A stretch of DNA of 64,000 nucleotides from Harmothoe impar (Eukaryota > Annelida > Polychaeta > Phyllodocida > Polynoidae). The position numbers were made by a program, and so were the translations under genes. The DNA lies in NCBI GenBank assembly GCA_947462335.1, contig OX381714.1, positions 22,912,618 to 22,976,617 on the forward strand. The letters are read 5' to 3'. Shown here piece by piece: positions 1 through 9,949 of this stretch. The notes under the pieces are model-generated. The model ran no database searches. It worked only from the letters and a program-made list of their open reading frames with translations, and was not told the origin of the DNA. The first letter of the stretch is position 1, and each line of letters opens with the position of its first letter.

Positions 1-1280
1 AATCATTTAGAATAGTTTAAAATGATTTGAAAACTGATTGAGAAAAGGTGTTTGCTTCCTGAGACGAAGTACTGCAGATTTTCTTCCTACATATAGCCTG
101 TGGCGCCCCTGTAGGATGGAATGGACCCTCTTTAATACTATAATCTCTTTGCGGCAGCTGTCATCCACAGTATCTTGTAGACAGCCTGTAGAGGAGTGGG
201 TACTGAGACCCGGGACTGAGACGCTGTTGTCATGGAGACCATCATAAGGTGTTGGTAACTACAGATAGTATTAGCCCTAGAGCTTACTTTCTTAGACTGA
301 CTCTCCAAGCTTTTAAGTTATATATTTATTCTAAGTGTAGGGTTCATTGTTAATATCAAGTTGATCTTTTAATCTACTGCAGCGACAGAGTTTACCAGAG
401 TGGGGCTCAGGAAGCAGACCAGTCTAAAACAAGCATGGCGTTATTCTTTCCCCCATCCTATTCCATCTTGTAATTCTGGTATCCAAAGGGCCTAAAAGGA
501 TCACAGCAAAATCGATAGAAAAGGTGATGGAAATGATCGTTTGTATATCAAAACAAGTATCGATTTCTGGACGAGCTTAAACACACCTCTAGAGGCTCCA
601 AGCCGCAGGATGCAGCTGTGACATCTATCTGGTTGCTTTTATACAACACCTTTATATTGTAGGGGAGGCAGTGCGTCTCATGACCCTTAAGACACCATAG
701 AGCAAAAAGAAAACAACTCTCGCTGCATAGCGTTGATAGCCCCATGCAATCTCTGCACCACCATCCTCGTGTGTGCAGAACCAGAGACCTTCGAGCCCCT
801 GGCAGAACTAATCTAACGCTGGAATTGTAATTACGCCTCAGGTGAGAAACCTTTGAGTATATTTAAATATTCAAGTGGTAAATATCAGTTTGATATCAAG
901 TGGCATGAACCACTCTCTAAAGGCCTTATTCTCATTTCTCTTTGGTTGAAAATGGTTCTTGTCCATTTTTACTAAGAAAGGGGTAATTATTTGGTGGGGT
1001 GGCGGAGTTTCACGTGACTGAGTGGAAATCTCCCTCACAATTAGTAGTGCAGGCTCTCAAACGGATCGACCCCCTCCCCCTACACACAGCATTTTGTAAC
1101 GCATTTCAGCTCGTTCATGCTCGTGCAGAGATATATCAAGACTCTGCAGGGAGGTAGATAAGGCCGCCATATCTCTTATCATGCCTGTCTCCTGTATCCA
1201 CCACCAGATGGCGCGACGATAACCTCCCCACACCCATCAGTCACGTGGTACAATGACACCCAATAGACGTCTTCCTTACA
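1..1280. other. No recognisable gene or repeat
   Basis: I see no conserved protein, RNA gene or clear repeat here. The open frames are short and have no recognisable domain. A CACGTG E-box lies at about 1243-1248, in otherwise unassigned sequence. Confidence 0.5.
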
Positions 1281-1288
1281 AAGCCGCC

Positions 1289-1344
1289 AGCCAATGGGGA
1301 GCCGTGTAACAAAAGCTGCAGCCAATGGGGAGCCATGTAACAAA
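1289..1344 (+). promoter_or_regulatory. Tandem CCAAT-box direct repeat, promoter-like
   Basis: Two 25-bp direct repeats (1289-1313 and 1320-1344) are offset by 31 bp and differ mainly at one base. Each carries CCAATGGGG, a consensus CCAAT box of the NF-Y type. A GCGGCCATG block and an AT-rich TATAATTATTAAA stretch follow within 70 bp. Paired CCAAT boxes about three helical turns apart are typical of animal core promoters, so a promoter firing rightward is possible. No downstream exon was recognised, and a simple duplication is an equally valid reading. Confidence 0.35.
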
Positions 1345-1900
1345 TAGTGGTCCCTGCGGCCATGTTTAACCCGGCGGTGGCTCCCCTAGGTGGGTGGTGT
1401 GTATAATTATTAAAGGGAATACCCTATAGGGCTCTGGCTGATCCTCATGTCAAGGCAGCCATGTTGTCCCCTCCCCCCTCAACCACCCCGACCGGCAGTG
1501 GAGTCCACACGCCTGTCTCTAGGGTACTTTAGGTACGTGAATAACTTTTATATAAGCAAGAGAACTGACTCAGGTGAAGTAAAACTGAGGAGGAGGAATG
1601 AACCCTTGGAGGTATAGGGATGCAAGGTGGGTAGAAGGGAGGCAGGCAGGGTGGGCGGGACGTAGGGTGGTAGGTGGGGAGAGAAGACAGCTCTACAGGG
1701 AGATAGAACAGGAGGCAGGTAGGCAGTGAGGGTGATAGGGACGGGGGCAAGCAGGCATGCTGGCACAGTTATGCTGCACTGCAGTACACGCACATACTGA
1801 ATACGACATCTACCATATCGAGTTACCATACCGTATATACCCAAAAAGGCCTATGTTGTACAAATTCCATAACAAATTTCACATACGGCCCTGTCTAATG
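1345..1900. repeat. Unassigned sequence with GGCAGG/GGTAGG-rich tract
   Basis: Between about 1600 and 1760 the plus strand is G-rich and made of degenerate GGCAGG, GGTAGG and GGAGG words. The two minus-strand open frames across it are low-complexity Pro/Ser/Leu and are not credible proteins. Nothing else is recognised. Confidence 0.45.
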
Positions 1901-1903
1901 ATG

Positions 1904-1977
1904 TTGATACAATTGAAACGTCTTTCACCGGGTGTAGTCTTTGACCAGGTAGTCTTCAGACGTTTCAATTGTATCAA
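1904..1977. repeat. Perfect 20-bp inverted repeat (hairpin)
   Basis: The arms at 1904-1923 and 1958-1977 are perfect reverse complements and contain CAATTGAAACGTCT. The loop is 34 bp. It is probably the remnant of a small foldback element or MITE. No target duplication is evident. Confidence 0.8.
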
Positions 1978-2144
1978 TTGCATGAGACACAGCCATAGAT
2001 ATACAAGGCGTTCTGGCGCCCAGGTGTCAGCAAAGAAAACTGCAGCTCCCCATACCCTATATTGATTCTACCGTTACACTGTGGTCATGTTACGCCCATA
2101 TAAGGGTAATGTGTTATGCTGGAGACGTCTGCAGGGTCGGGTGG

Positions 2145-2180
2145 GGGGAGCTGCTGGGGGGGGGGGGTATAAAGAAGCCT
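2145..2180 (+). promoter_or_regulatory. G-run followed by TATAAAG
   Basis: A run of G is followed directly by TATAAAG at 2168-2174. It could be a TATA box, but there is no recognised transcript downstream. An interspersed MITE begins about 110 bp further on. Confidence 0.15.
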
Positions 2181-2282
2181 CTTATCTCTACTATCAGCCA
2201 TAACACGTCCCAGTACCAGCCGGGGGAATTATCTCTTCTCTGAGATCTTCCTTTAGGAGGCACTGAAAGGAGGATGAATGCA

Positions 2283-2494
2283 TTAACCCTTTAAGGACCG
2301 CATCCTGATTTCCTTATCACCGTGATGTGTGAATGCCGCCCTGCTGAATAACCTAGCAGCGCTTATTTAGGCATGATGCCAATCTCTGGGGATCAGCATG
2401 ATTCATGAATCCTGCCGTGGCGAGGGCTGCATTAATGCATCCTGACAAAAGAGTATAGGGCATAATGTAGTACTACGCGGTCCTTTAAGGGTTA
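2283..2494. mobile_element. TTAA-palindrome MITE (piggyBac-type), complete copy
   Basis: This is one of the clearest complete copies. It is bounded by TTAA on both sides, with terminal inverted repeats starting CCCTTTAAGGACCGCA on the left and ending GCGGTCCTTTAAGGG on the right. The interior carries the family's degenerate palindrome (GATGC..., GGCGAG...GCTGCAT). TTAA duplication with CCC-starting termini is the hallmark of piggyBac elements. No transposase is present, so it is non-autonomous. About twenty relatives occur in this window. Confidence 0.8.
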
Positions 2495-2754
2495 AGGGAT
2501 CCTTTAGGTGGATAATGTAGGAGGCAGGGCTGGACGAATTATTCATTGGTGACCAATACACGGACGGGTTTATTGGGCCCTGCATTGTATTCTACATGAT
2601 TATCTCATACAGGCATTAATCTGAATTTGTATCTAGAAATATGTGACGCAACGGGTGAATTAGTGGAGGAAAGGAAGGTCTGACCATGAGAGGAGTGGCT
2701 CAAGGGATATCGATGTTGGTTCAGGCAGCAGGTATATGGGCAGGGAGGGAAATT

Positions 2755-2835
2755 GGCAGGCAGGTAGGCAGGCAGGCAGACAGGCTGGCAGGCTGGCAGG
2801 CAGGCAGGCAGGCGTGCATGCAGGCAGGTAGGCAG
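2755..2835 (+). repeat. GGCA tetranucleotide microsatellite
   Basis: Imperfect (GGCA)n/(GGTA)n repeat with interruptions such as GGCTGGCA. The open frame across it is only a Gly/Arg/Gln-rich repeat translation. Confidence 0.85.
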
Positions 2836-3052
2836 ATATATCTATGTAGGCAGGTATGTTTCCATCGCAGGATGGAATATCGGTTCTGTCAAGGTTTCAA
2901 AGGAGGAAGGGGAAAGCGGGAGGGGGGGATACTCGGACAGAGTTAGAAAAAAAGTGGGAAGGAAAGGATAGAGTAGAGCTCCTAGAATCGCCAATATGAT
3001 ATATAAAATGTATAAGGGAGAGTCCATATCATAACCATACTTTTGTACATTT

Positions 3053-3250
3053 AATGACGGTGTCGTCATGATGCATGACTACAACCCTGGGGAGTAGTAA
3101 CTTGCCCGGGATGCGATGACCTATGGGGTTGAGATTCGGCATTCATGATGCATCATTATAGTGCTCCCGAGTTACTAGAAGCATGATACAGCATCAATCG
3201 GTGCATCATGATCTATCTGTTGCTTTAATACAACATACCATCCTTAACGG
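3053..3250. mobile_element. TTAA-palindrome MITE, diverged copy
   Basis: It carries the family core words GTCGTCATGATGCATGA, AACCCTGGGGAGTA, ATTCATGATGCATCAT, GAGTTACT and a CATCCTTAACGG right end. The termini are decayed, so exact limits are approximate. Confidence 0.6.
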
Positions 3251-4080
3251 ACTAATGAGTGGCTGGGAATAGATGATGTAATTAGGGGCATGGCACCTGT
3301 ATCTACAGCTGTAATTACGTGCGGTATTGATTCAGAGATATCGGCGTCATAGAAAATGGGTCCATTATCTATAGCAGGCCACTGTACACTTATGTGAACG
3401 ATACAGTCGTGAGTAAATACCGATAGAAGCACATTTTGATAGCACTCATTGAAGCTCATTATGATAGCACTCATTAGGAGAGCATACATGGATGGTCAGT
3501 TATTGATTGCTGTTGAAGGAATGATGCACAGATGGAATAGATACCAATGTCTGCGGCCAGGGGAACTCGTAAGGTCCAGAGTAGTACCTAAACGAAGAGC
3601 CTGGGAAAGAAAGCACTTGGTTGACCAGAATAGGTACTACTATATCGGTCTGTTCAGAGGTGGGCAGAGGGAAAGGTATCATTATTAATTAGGGTGGTGC
3701 ATTACCCCTGACACTTATATGAGCCCGGCACTTACAGATACATGAGACCAGTCCTTATATTAACCAGCCTTTATTAATCTAAGACAAATTAGTAGTGTAT
3801 CAATACGATTTAAATACCTCTCAACCCACAGCGCATACTGCTGAGCACCATCACGTAGACCTGCTGTTTTTACATTTAGGGTATCCTTTAAGTGTTTCCA
3901 GTAATCCCTTCTCGTCACTCCCAGCAGCTACAGTGACCTTGGAGGCTGTGCTATGTGGGCCGCAGCGCCAGACGCAGTAACAGCGGTGTAATATAGAACC
4001 TCCTGTAGTGGCGGTTTAACGCAGGGATGAGGAGGACCAGCCCAAACACATATCAGCAGCCATCTTAAATTTCTCCCAAT
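3251..4080. other. No recognisable gene or repeat
   Basis: Short open frames only, on both strands. I see no domain, RNA gene or clear repeat. Confidence 0.5.
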
Positions 4081-4089
4081 AACACCATA

Positions 4090-4310
4090 AATTGGGCGTT
4101 TTGGTGGTCTCCTCAGTTCCGCCGTTCTACGTGAGGCGCATGCGCAGCTTGCCGCTTCCTGCCACCAGCTGGCAGTGTGGTAGGAGAGATAGGCCGGAAC
4201 CGGAAGTTGACCCGGGAGATAAGGCTAGTTACCGGCAGCCAAACCTTGATGTATGGTGGCTTACACAGGGACTGGGGGTGCACGCCGGAAACAAGCGAAA
4301 CATGGCGGTT
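4090..4310 (+). promoter_or_regulatory. NRF-1/ETS-type TATA-less promoter candidate
   Basis: A CpG-rich patch contains a perfect palindromic NRF-1 site GCGCATGCGC (4136-4145), an ETS/GABP site ACCGGAAGTTG (4199-4209), another CCGCTTCC block between them, and an ACATGGCGG YY1/initiator-like word at about 4300-4308. In animals, NRF-1 plus ETS clusters mark housekeeping promoters that lack TATA boxes. The combination within about 170 bp is stronger than any single site, but no adjacent exon was recognised, so direction and target gene are unknown. Confidence 0.45.
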
Positions 4311-4698
4311 TAGACGGGAGGGAAGTGGGTAGTTCTGATTCTCACCACTGAGAACTCTGTATAGCGAGTTGGGGATAAATAATTCCCAAAGTTGCCATTT
4401 TATGGCCAGCACGGTGCTTTAATGCATTCATCCCTTTTGTGGGCACAAGGTCATAGATGGGTCATTGTGGTATTTATCTCGATCAGACCCATAAGGCCAT
4501 CGAATACAACTGAGATCGGTCTGCAGATTACAGTAAAATCTACAGTTTTTCTCCCGATGCCCAACTATAGCTATGACAAAATAATATCAGCTAAAGCCTC
4601 ATCTCTGTATAATTATGTAGTCTACATGCATACCACTGGGGTCCCAGGGTAGCTCACAGTGTGGTTGTCTCACACTGTAAATAGTTATTGTAGGTACA
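4311..4698. other. No recognisable gene or repeat
   Basis: Sequence next to the promoter-like patch. The open frames on both strands are short and unrecognised; a 5' untranslated or intronic role is possible but not shown. Confidence 0.4.
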
Positions 4699-4785
4699 CA
4701 GTAGAATCTCCTATAGAATGGATTTACAGTAGAATATACTGTAGATTAACAGTAGATTCCGCTACAGTAGAATCTATTGTACACC
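4699..4785 (+). repeat. Degenerate ACAGTAGAATCT tandem repeat
   Basis: The words ACAGTAGAATCT, ACAGTAGAATAT, ACAGTAGATTCC and ACAGTAGAATCT recur four times within about 85 bp. Some copies form short inverted pairs (TACAGTAGA/TACTGTAGA), so the tract can fold. Confidence 0.65.
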
Positions 4786-4929
4786 TACAAAAATGGCAAC
4801 CACATTTTACAGTGCAGGGTGTGAGATGGAGGTAGACCACAGTAGCACCTGACACACGGGGGCTGATGGACAGAGGCGTGGCTCTACTCAGGTCTGGACA
4901 CAGCATGCCTCTCCTTAGGGAATCTGAAA

Positions 4930-5083
4930 CTAACCCTTTGACCACCGCATGGCCGCCATGTAATTCTGATGCAGCAATGCAGCACCAGCAGGGAACTCAC
5001 CCGTCCTACCCCCTCAGGACTGTATCAACACATCATGTCAACAAAGGGGTATTAAAGCACTATGCTGGTCAAAAAGGGCTAAA
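4930..5083. mobile_element. TTAA-palindrome MITE, CTAA-flanked copy
   Basis: The left end is CTAACCCTTTGACCACCGCA and the right end TGCTGGTCAAAAAGGGCTAA, which are inverted relatives. The interior keeps GATGCAGCAATGCAGCACC, ACTGTATCAACAC and the ATTAAAGCACTATGC word diagnostic of the family. TTAA appears decayed to CTAA on both sides. Confidence 0.7.
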
Positions 5084-5480
5084 GAGTTCAGAGCTTGGAT
5101 ATGCAGCTCTGAAGAGGAGCATACACAGGCCACCCAGTGAGGTAATAAGAGGCTAACCATCCTCCACATGTAATCCCCATAAGTTTCCTACGGCCTGTTC
5201 TCTGCTTCGGCATTTATTCTTCAGCAAGGCCTCTATTTCTGTCCATGCCTGTCTGTTGTAGTCACTATGTCCCTGTGTTAGGACTTATACTTACTATATG
5301 CATATGGCTCTTTCTAACTCTCTGCATTATCTCTATCACTCTATCCCCCTTTCTCTGTCTCTCACCCAGTACCACTCTGTCTCGGCTGTTTGCTCCTTTT
5401 GGCCTACAATACAACTAGTCAGGACTCCACCACTTTACAACTTTGTACCTAACAAGCAAAACCCTCACATGCAGCTGTCA
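5084..5480. other. Pyrimidine-rich sequence, no gene recognised
   Basis: A CTCT/CTGT-rich stretch lies at about 5310-5390. The long frame over it is low-complexity Ser/Leu. Nothing else is recognised. Confidence 0.4.
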
Positions 5481-5492
5481 ATCATCGCACAA

Positions 5493-5518
5493 GGGGCGGG
5501 GCTACTGACCGGAAGTAG
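5493..5518 (+). promoter_or_regulatory. GC-box plus ETS site
   Basis: GGGGCGGGG (an Sp1-type GC box) at 5493-5501 is followed by ACCGGAAGTAG (ETS core) at 5508-5518. Proximal promoters often pair these sites, but no exon has been recognised nearby. Confidence 0.3.
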
Positions 5519-5539
5519 CTCGTCATGCTGTCAGAGTGG

Positions 5540-6084
5540 GAGTAGTGGCAGCAGTATGGAGTAGTGTCAAACACCAGGGCGTCTCCCACTCTAACATGCT
5601 ATAGTCCGGGGTGCCTTCAACACCAGCATTTCGTGTTTTGACCAGACTCATTTGTGAAATGTGCATTATCAGCAGAGCCCACAAGGCGAGCCTGATAATT
5701 CGTAATTGAGGAATGAACTGTTAGAAATAGTTGTATTTAGAACAAGTATAGTACCGTGGATTTATCAGGATTTGGTTGTAATTTAGTGGATTTCTGGTCA
5801 GAGGGTGTAGAGGGTGAATTCACATGTAGTTCTTTTTGTTTAATGTATCACATGTGTAAAGGCCCAGCCCTAATATATGGCAGTGGTCACTTGTTAGATC
5901 AACGACCATAATGGTGGTTTCTAGACTCGGTACGGGGGGGGATGTGTGAGGGTGGTGGGGACATGATTACATGGTGCTCCATATGACGGAGTGACTGCCC
6001 GAGGTGGCTGAGTGATAGCTCACAGGGTCCGGGTAAGGACGGACGTGGATATCATGAAGCTAGAGGTCGGGGCTGAGGGTGGTT
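5540..6084. other. No recognisable gene
   Basis: A G-rich tract lies near 5935-5965. At about 6005-6020 GTGGCTGAGTGATAGCTC resembles a tRNA A box, but no B box follows. Nothing else is recognised. Confidence 0.4.
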
Positions 6085-6630
6085 GCTATACAGAGCTACA
6101 GAAATTGCAAAGGATGGAAAATCAAGCGCTGCGCATTTGCTTGAGAACTGGTATCTGAGTCACATCGGTAGCAGACCTGCATAGTCAGTGTGGGGTGGCC
6201 ATGCTTGACACAAGACGCAATCAACAACTGCTTGGGATTATGTGGCAGGAGTCTATGGATGGCGAGATGCAAGTGCAGAGAATGGTGTGAACTAGTGGTG
6301 AACAGAGCCAAGACAGTTTTTTATCAAAAGTCCCCCTATTACAGGGGTGTGACAATCTGGGACAAATTAGACCATACAGTACAGAAATTGAAAACAAAAG
6401 ACAGTTCCAGGTTGGCAATATCAGAATTTTTATTTTTTATTAATTGACCTCTGGAAATGCTATTGAAACAAGGGCAATATCACTATGTAATCATCCCATT
6501 ATTTTCTTTTTTCATTATATCATATTTGACATGTGCAAATTAAGAAATTTCTGTGAACCATAAATGTAATATGAGTGGTACATGGAAGACCACTCTTTGG
6601 AGTGAGTGTACAATAAACTTAAACTTATAC
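6085..6630 (+). mobile_element. LINE 3' fragment (non-LTR retrotransposon), decayed
   Basis: From 6093 the translation ELQKLQRMENQALRIC, and later AKTVFYQKSPYYRGVTIWDKL (6304-6366, another frame), match the C-terminal part of the reverse transcriptase ORF near 45 kb (LQRMQNHALRIC and HQKSPYYRGVSLWDTL). At least one stop (TGA after RTGI) and one frameshift separate the blocks, so it is dead. A GTACAATAAACTT block containing AATAAA at 6612-6617 matches the end of the 45-kb element and probably marks the 3' terminus. Only the last part of the element remains, as expected from 5' truncation during reverse transcription. Confidence 0.8.
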
Positions 6631-7461
6631 AAGCGGATAAAGCACAAGTTTGAATTTGAAACCATGAGGACTGTATGAGATGTCCAGAACGAATTTGGGT
6701 TGTAACCCATTGAGAGTCCAGCATTGCCTGAACTCTGTCATATAGAGTCAGTAAAGGATTGACTAGTCCATTCTGGTGACATGACAAGAGATAATTGTAT
6801 TGCATGGAAAGTGTGGCGATTCCCTGGACAGAACAGCAGGGTCCAGGCGGCGGGGAGGGGAGGGGGTCATGCAGTATTGTATGATGCAGTAGTAGGATAT
6901 AGTAGGGTACACATTTAGGGTGACAGCAGATAGCAATAGCATGCCGGGAGAATGCAGAGGTCCTGCTGCTGTCAGAATGTCCCGGATGGTATATGACACA
7001 TGGACCCCAGTATGGGGGCTGTCAATATGCTGCTGGAGGACAGAATAAAGGCTTACAGGGAGGGAGGGGTGGAGGGAGGAGTAATAAGGGTGTGTGTGTC
7101 GGGGGGTGGTGGCTTTTAGTGCTTGTCCTGAGTGGACAGGGCAGGGGTAGGTCAGGGTGGTGTGAGTTATAGCCGCCATACCTGTCACAGTGCCCCCCTG
7201 TGTTTATAACACCCCCATCTACCCCCCCCCCCCGCCCCATGTAGCATCTAATGAGGTGTGAGGTGTGAGGCGGACAGGGCTGAGGCTGGTCACACCACCA
7301 GGTGAGGCCCCACAACCAGGCCTGAGTAATATCCAACCCTAAGCGCCATAGCTCAGCTTGAAGTCGGCCACATGGACTGAGAACTCCTGTTGATGTGGCC
7401 GTTGCAACCTGTACATCTCAGGTCACCATAACCAAATGCACTGCATCCAATCCCCTATACA
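6631..7461. other. G-rich low-complexity sequence, no gene recognised
   Basis: The plus strand is G-rich from about 6845 to 7300 (GGGAGGGAGGGG words and a C run at about 7219-7232). The long minus-strand frames are Pro/Ser/Thr/His-rich translations of this bias and show no domain. Confidence 0.45.
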
Positions 7462-7770
7462 TAGTGTAGTCAGGGTGGCACGAGGACTACAGCCCTTACA
7501 TAGTGTAGTCAGGGCGGCATGAGGACTACAGCCCTTACATAGTGTAGTCAGGGCGGCATGAGGACTACAGCCCTTACATAGTGTAGTCAGGGCGGCATGA
7601 GGACTACAGCCCTTACATAGTGTAGTCAGGGCGGCACGAGGACTACAGCCCTTACATAGTGTAGTCAGGGCGGCACGAGGACTACAGCCCTTACATAGTG
7701 TAGTCAGGGCGGCATGAGGACTACAACCCTTACATAGTGTAGTCAGGGCGGACTACAATCCCCCACCTAT
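7462..7770 (+). repeat. 39-bp minisatellite, about 7.5 copies
   Basis: The unit begins TAGTGTAGTCAGGGCGGCAT and continues GAGGACTACAGCCCTTACA. Copies start at 7462, 7501 and 7540 and continue at 39-bp steps. They are nearly identical, differing mainly at CACGAGG/CATGAGG; the last copy is truncated at GGGCGGACTAC. The unit contains a GTAGTC...GACTAC inverted pair, so each copy can form a stem. Confidence 0.95.
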
Positions 7771-8700
7771 TATAGGCACAGCAGCATCAGGGCTACATGT
7801 GGTGGTATTATAACCATCTCCTTAATGCAGCATGACCTTGTTAGAAACCCTATTTATTCAGTGTAAGTTCTGCTCTGATGGTGGCGTCCTCCTGTTAACG
7901 TCGTGTATACAGCACATCAGTTGGCACGGGCACGGGCCCCCACACTGTTACCATAGCGACACCACATTAACCACTGTGGTCTCAATGGTGAGGTCCTGAC
8001 TGTGCAAAGGTCACAGCTCACGGACTGTCCCTGCCCTACTGACCTTATACAACCAGAGTGCACCCTGGGTACACCTTAGGAGGTCACCATGGCAACAAGG
8101 GGTTCTGGTTACCATGGCAGCAGCGTCCACCGTCCATGGTTACAGTGCTCACTGAGTGGACGCAGGCACAGGGAGTCAATCTCCTGAGTCAACTTAGATA
8201 ACAAATGGTTATGTGGGTATTAATGTGTAGGGGGCTGTGGGCGGGGGTGGGGCGGCCTATGGACGCCTAGCGGAATACACTTTAGACCAATGAGATAATT
8301 GCTTGGCCTTTACTGCAGAATTCTTAGGGCCCAATGCAAGGTTGTGAGTCCTTATCTCGTCAGTACCATATCAAGTATCGGGGTCCAGTTAGTTAGGAAT
8401 AGCCAGGCGCGCCTCATCAGCAGTATGAACAGGCTGTGATTAGACTCATAACTCTTGCGTGTCAGTCTTCAACCTGCAGATGCGGCCACTTGGCAGGTAC
8501 TACTCACACAGTAATGGGTGTGTGTTGTACCAGAGCCAGGTGCCACTCTCCATGTACTACTTACTCCGTACAGACCCTCACAGAGGTACAACCCCGTAAC
8601 GCTGAAGGCACAGATCTCGGTACCCTCCAGCGACAGTATATATAGGAGCACTGGGGTTTTAACAACAGGTGGCTTCCACTTTCATATGGAGCATGCCACC
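7771..8700. other. Unassigned region holding X-box-like sites
   Basis: Apart from the RFX-type motifs listed separately, I see no gene. Short open frames at 8436-8745 have no recognisable domain. Confidence 0.4.
7947..8143. promoter_or_regulatory. Cluster of RFX X-box-like motifs
   Basis: GTTACCATAGCGAC (7947-7960), GTCACCATGGCAAC (8083-8096), GTTACCATGGCAGC (8108-8121) and the short related GTCCATGGTTAC (8132-8143) resemble the RFX-factor X-box (GTNRCC, 0-3 spacer, RGYAAC). The 8083 copy is a full match. RFX proteins control ciliary genes in animals. Three or four sites in 200 bp are unlikely by chance, but no target gene was recognised. Confidence 0.45.
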
Positions 8701-8810
8701 GATGTTAGCCCCACCCCGCTTCTTTCTGTTGGGGTAGCTGAGTAACCGCCCCCCCCCTCCCACCAGCCCTGGTATAAAAGGCCTTGCACAGTGATCATCC
8801 TCTCCCTAGC
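8701..8810 (+). promoter_or_regulatory. TATA-box core promoter candidate
   Basis: GGTATAAAAGGCC has a consensus TATA box at 8773-8780, preceded by CCACCCCGC and a C-rich run at about 8748-8765 that could serve as GC-box elements. A transcription start would be expected near 8800-8812. The frame from 8884 (120 residues) has no recognised domain, so the transcript, if real, may be non-coding or begin with a leader exon. Confidence 0.4.
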
Positions 8811-9572
8811 TTAGACACCCACGCCAATCTCGCAAGTTATCCTCTCCCTGGCGTTTCCTAGGGGTGCGCCAGGTGCAGCACCTGTGTTGAGGTGGGGTGC
8901 ATGTTGTGCCGACCCCTGTGCCAACCCCACCTCGTTCCAGCCCACAGACGTGAGACAACCCGGGGAGGCGCGGCAGTCAGTGTCTGCTTCATTAATTCCA
9001 AATATTTGTGCAGAGGAAGAGGCACTCAGTTTTATTATAATCACATTGAGTTTCCCCCGCGGAAATGGAAATGGAATTGTCATTGAATCACGGATACGGT
9101 ATCGGGAGAGAAGAAGGAAGGAGGGGGGTGGGTGCGATGTACGATGTAAGATATCATTCTCTGAACGGGAAAAACGGAAATACTTTTGGCAAAATCCAGA
9201 GCCTATGAAAAGATTACCGTCAACTTATCTATTGTTTTTATTCTAGAATATTGATCCCTTTTTTCACATGCTCTCATTGTGGTTCATAATTCAATAGATG
9301 GGGACTACCCATGACCCACAATGGTAGAAATATACTGTTTCCCATGTGTTCCCCTGTGTCCAGTCAATCCCAATATACTTCCTACAAAGTATGTTTATAT
9401 CATTTATATTCCCCGGACACGGGGCCTTTGCCTCAGGAGTGTAATGGGATTCCTGAACAAAAGACACAATCTGTGAGGGCATCAGCAGCCAGCTGTCGGC
9501 ACGTCTTTGTAGAACGGCCCTCAGCCCAATGGTATGGATATATGCGCCATAAGGGCTCCTTGACCTGCAACT
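8811..9572. other. No recognisable gene downstream of the TATA box
   Basis: The longest plus frame here (8884-9246) starts in GC-rich and ends in A-rich sequence and has no recognised motif. I make no coding call. Confidence 0.4.
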
Positions 9573-9769
9573 CTAACCCTTTAACGACAGCATACTGCTT
9601 TAATCTGTTCGGTTCTTGTCATGTCTACTCACGACCCCATGATGTTGATAAAGGTAGGCATGATGCACAAATACATCCCTGATGTGTAGACTCGACAGGG
9701 CTTCATTCATGCATCACGACAACAAAGGGGATAGCCCCTTAAAGCGCTAGGCGGCCCTTGAAGGGTTAA
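9573..9769. mobile_element. TTAA-palindrome MITE, near-complete copy
   Basis: The left end is CTAACCCTTTAACGACAGCA and the right end GCGGCCCTTGAAGGGTTAA. The interior has GGCATGATGCACAAATAC, CTCGACAGGGCTTCATTCATGC, ATCACGACAACAAAGGGG and CCTTAAAGCGCTA, all diagnostic family words. Confidence 0.75.
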
Positions 9770-9810
9770 TCAATACACCAGGGGCCTGGTGAGGGGGAGC
9801 CCTTCTACCA

Positions 9811-9895
9811 CAGGGTTATGGCCGATGTGCGGAAGTGCTATGTTATGGAAATCACCCACTAAATCACATACCGCCGGATCGAATCCCGCCCTGTC
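9811..9895 (+). other. tRNA-like fragment (possible SINE head)
   Basis: ATGGCCGATGTGC (9818-9830) resembles an A box, and GGATCGAATCC (9876-9886) is close to the consensus B box GGTTCGAATCC. They are about 46 bp apart. The cloverleaf is not clean, so this may be a tRNA-derived SINE head or a tRNA pseudogene. A chance B box is possible. Confidence 0.3.
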
Positions 9896-9949
9896 CCTCA
9901 GTGTGGGTAATATAAGTCTACTCTGGACGGTTTGACTGTAGTCCCATCC

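Noticed and set aside
6003..6022. tRNA A-box-like GTGGCTGAGTGATAGCTC
   Set aside because: No B box at the expected distance and no cloverleaf pairing.
8884..9246. 120-residue frame downstream of the TATA box as a coding exon
   Set aside because: No recognised domain, and composition changes midway; kept only as a possible transcript leader region.
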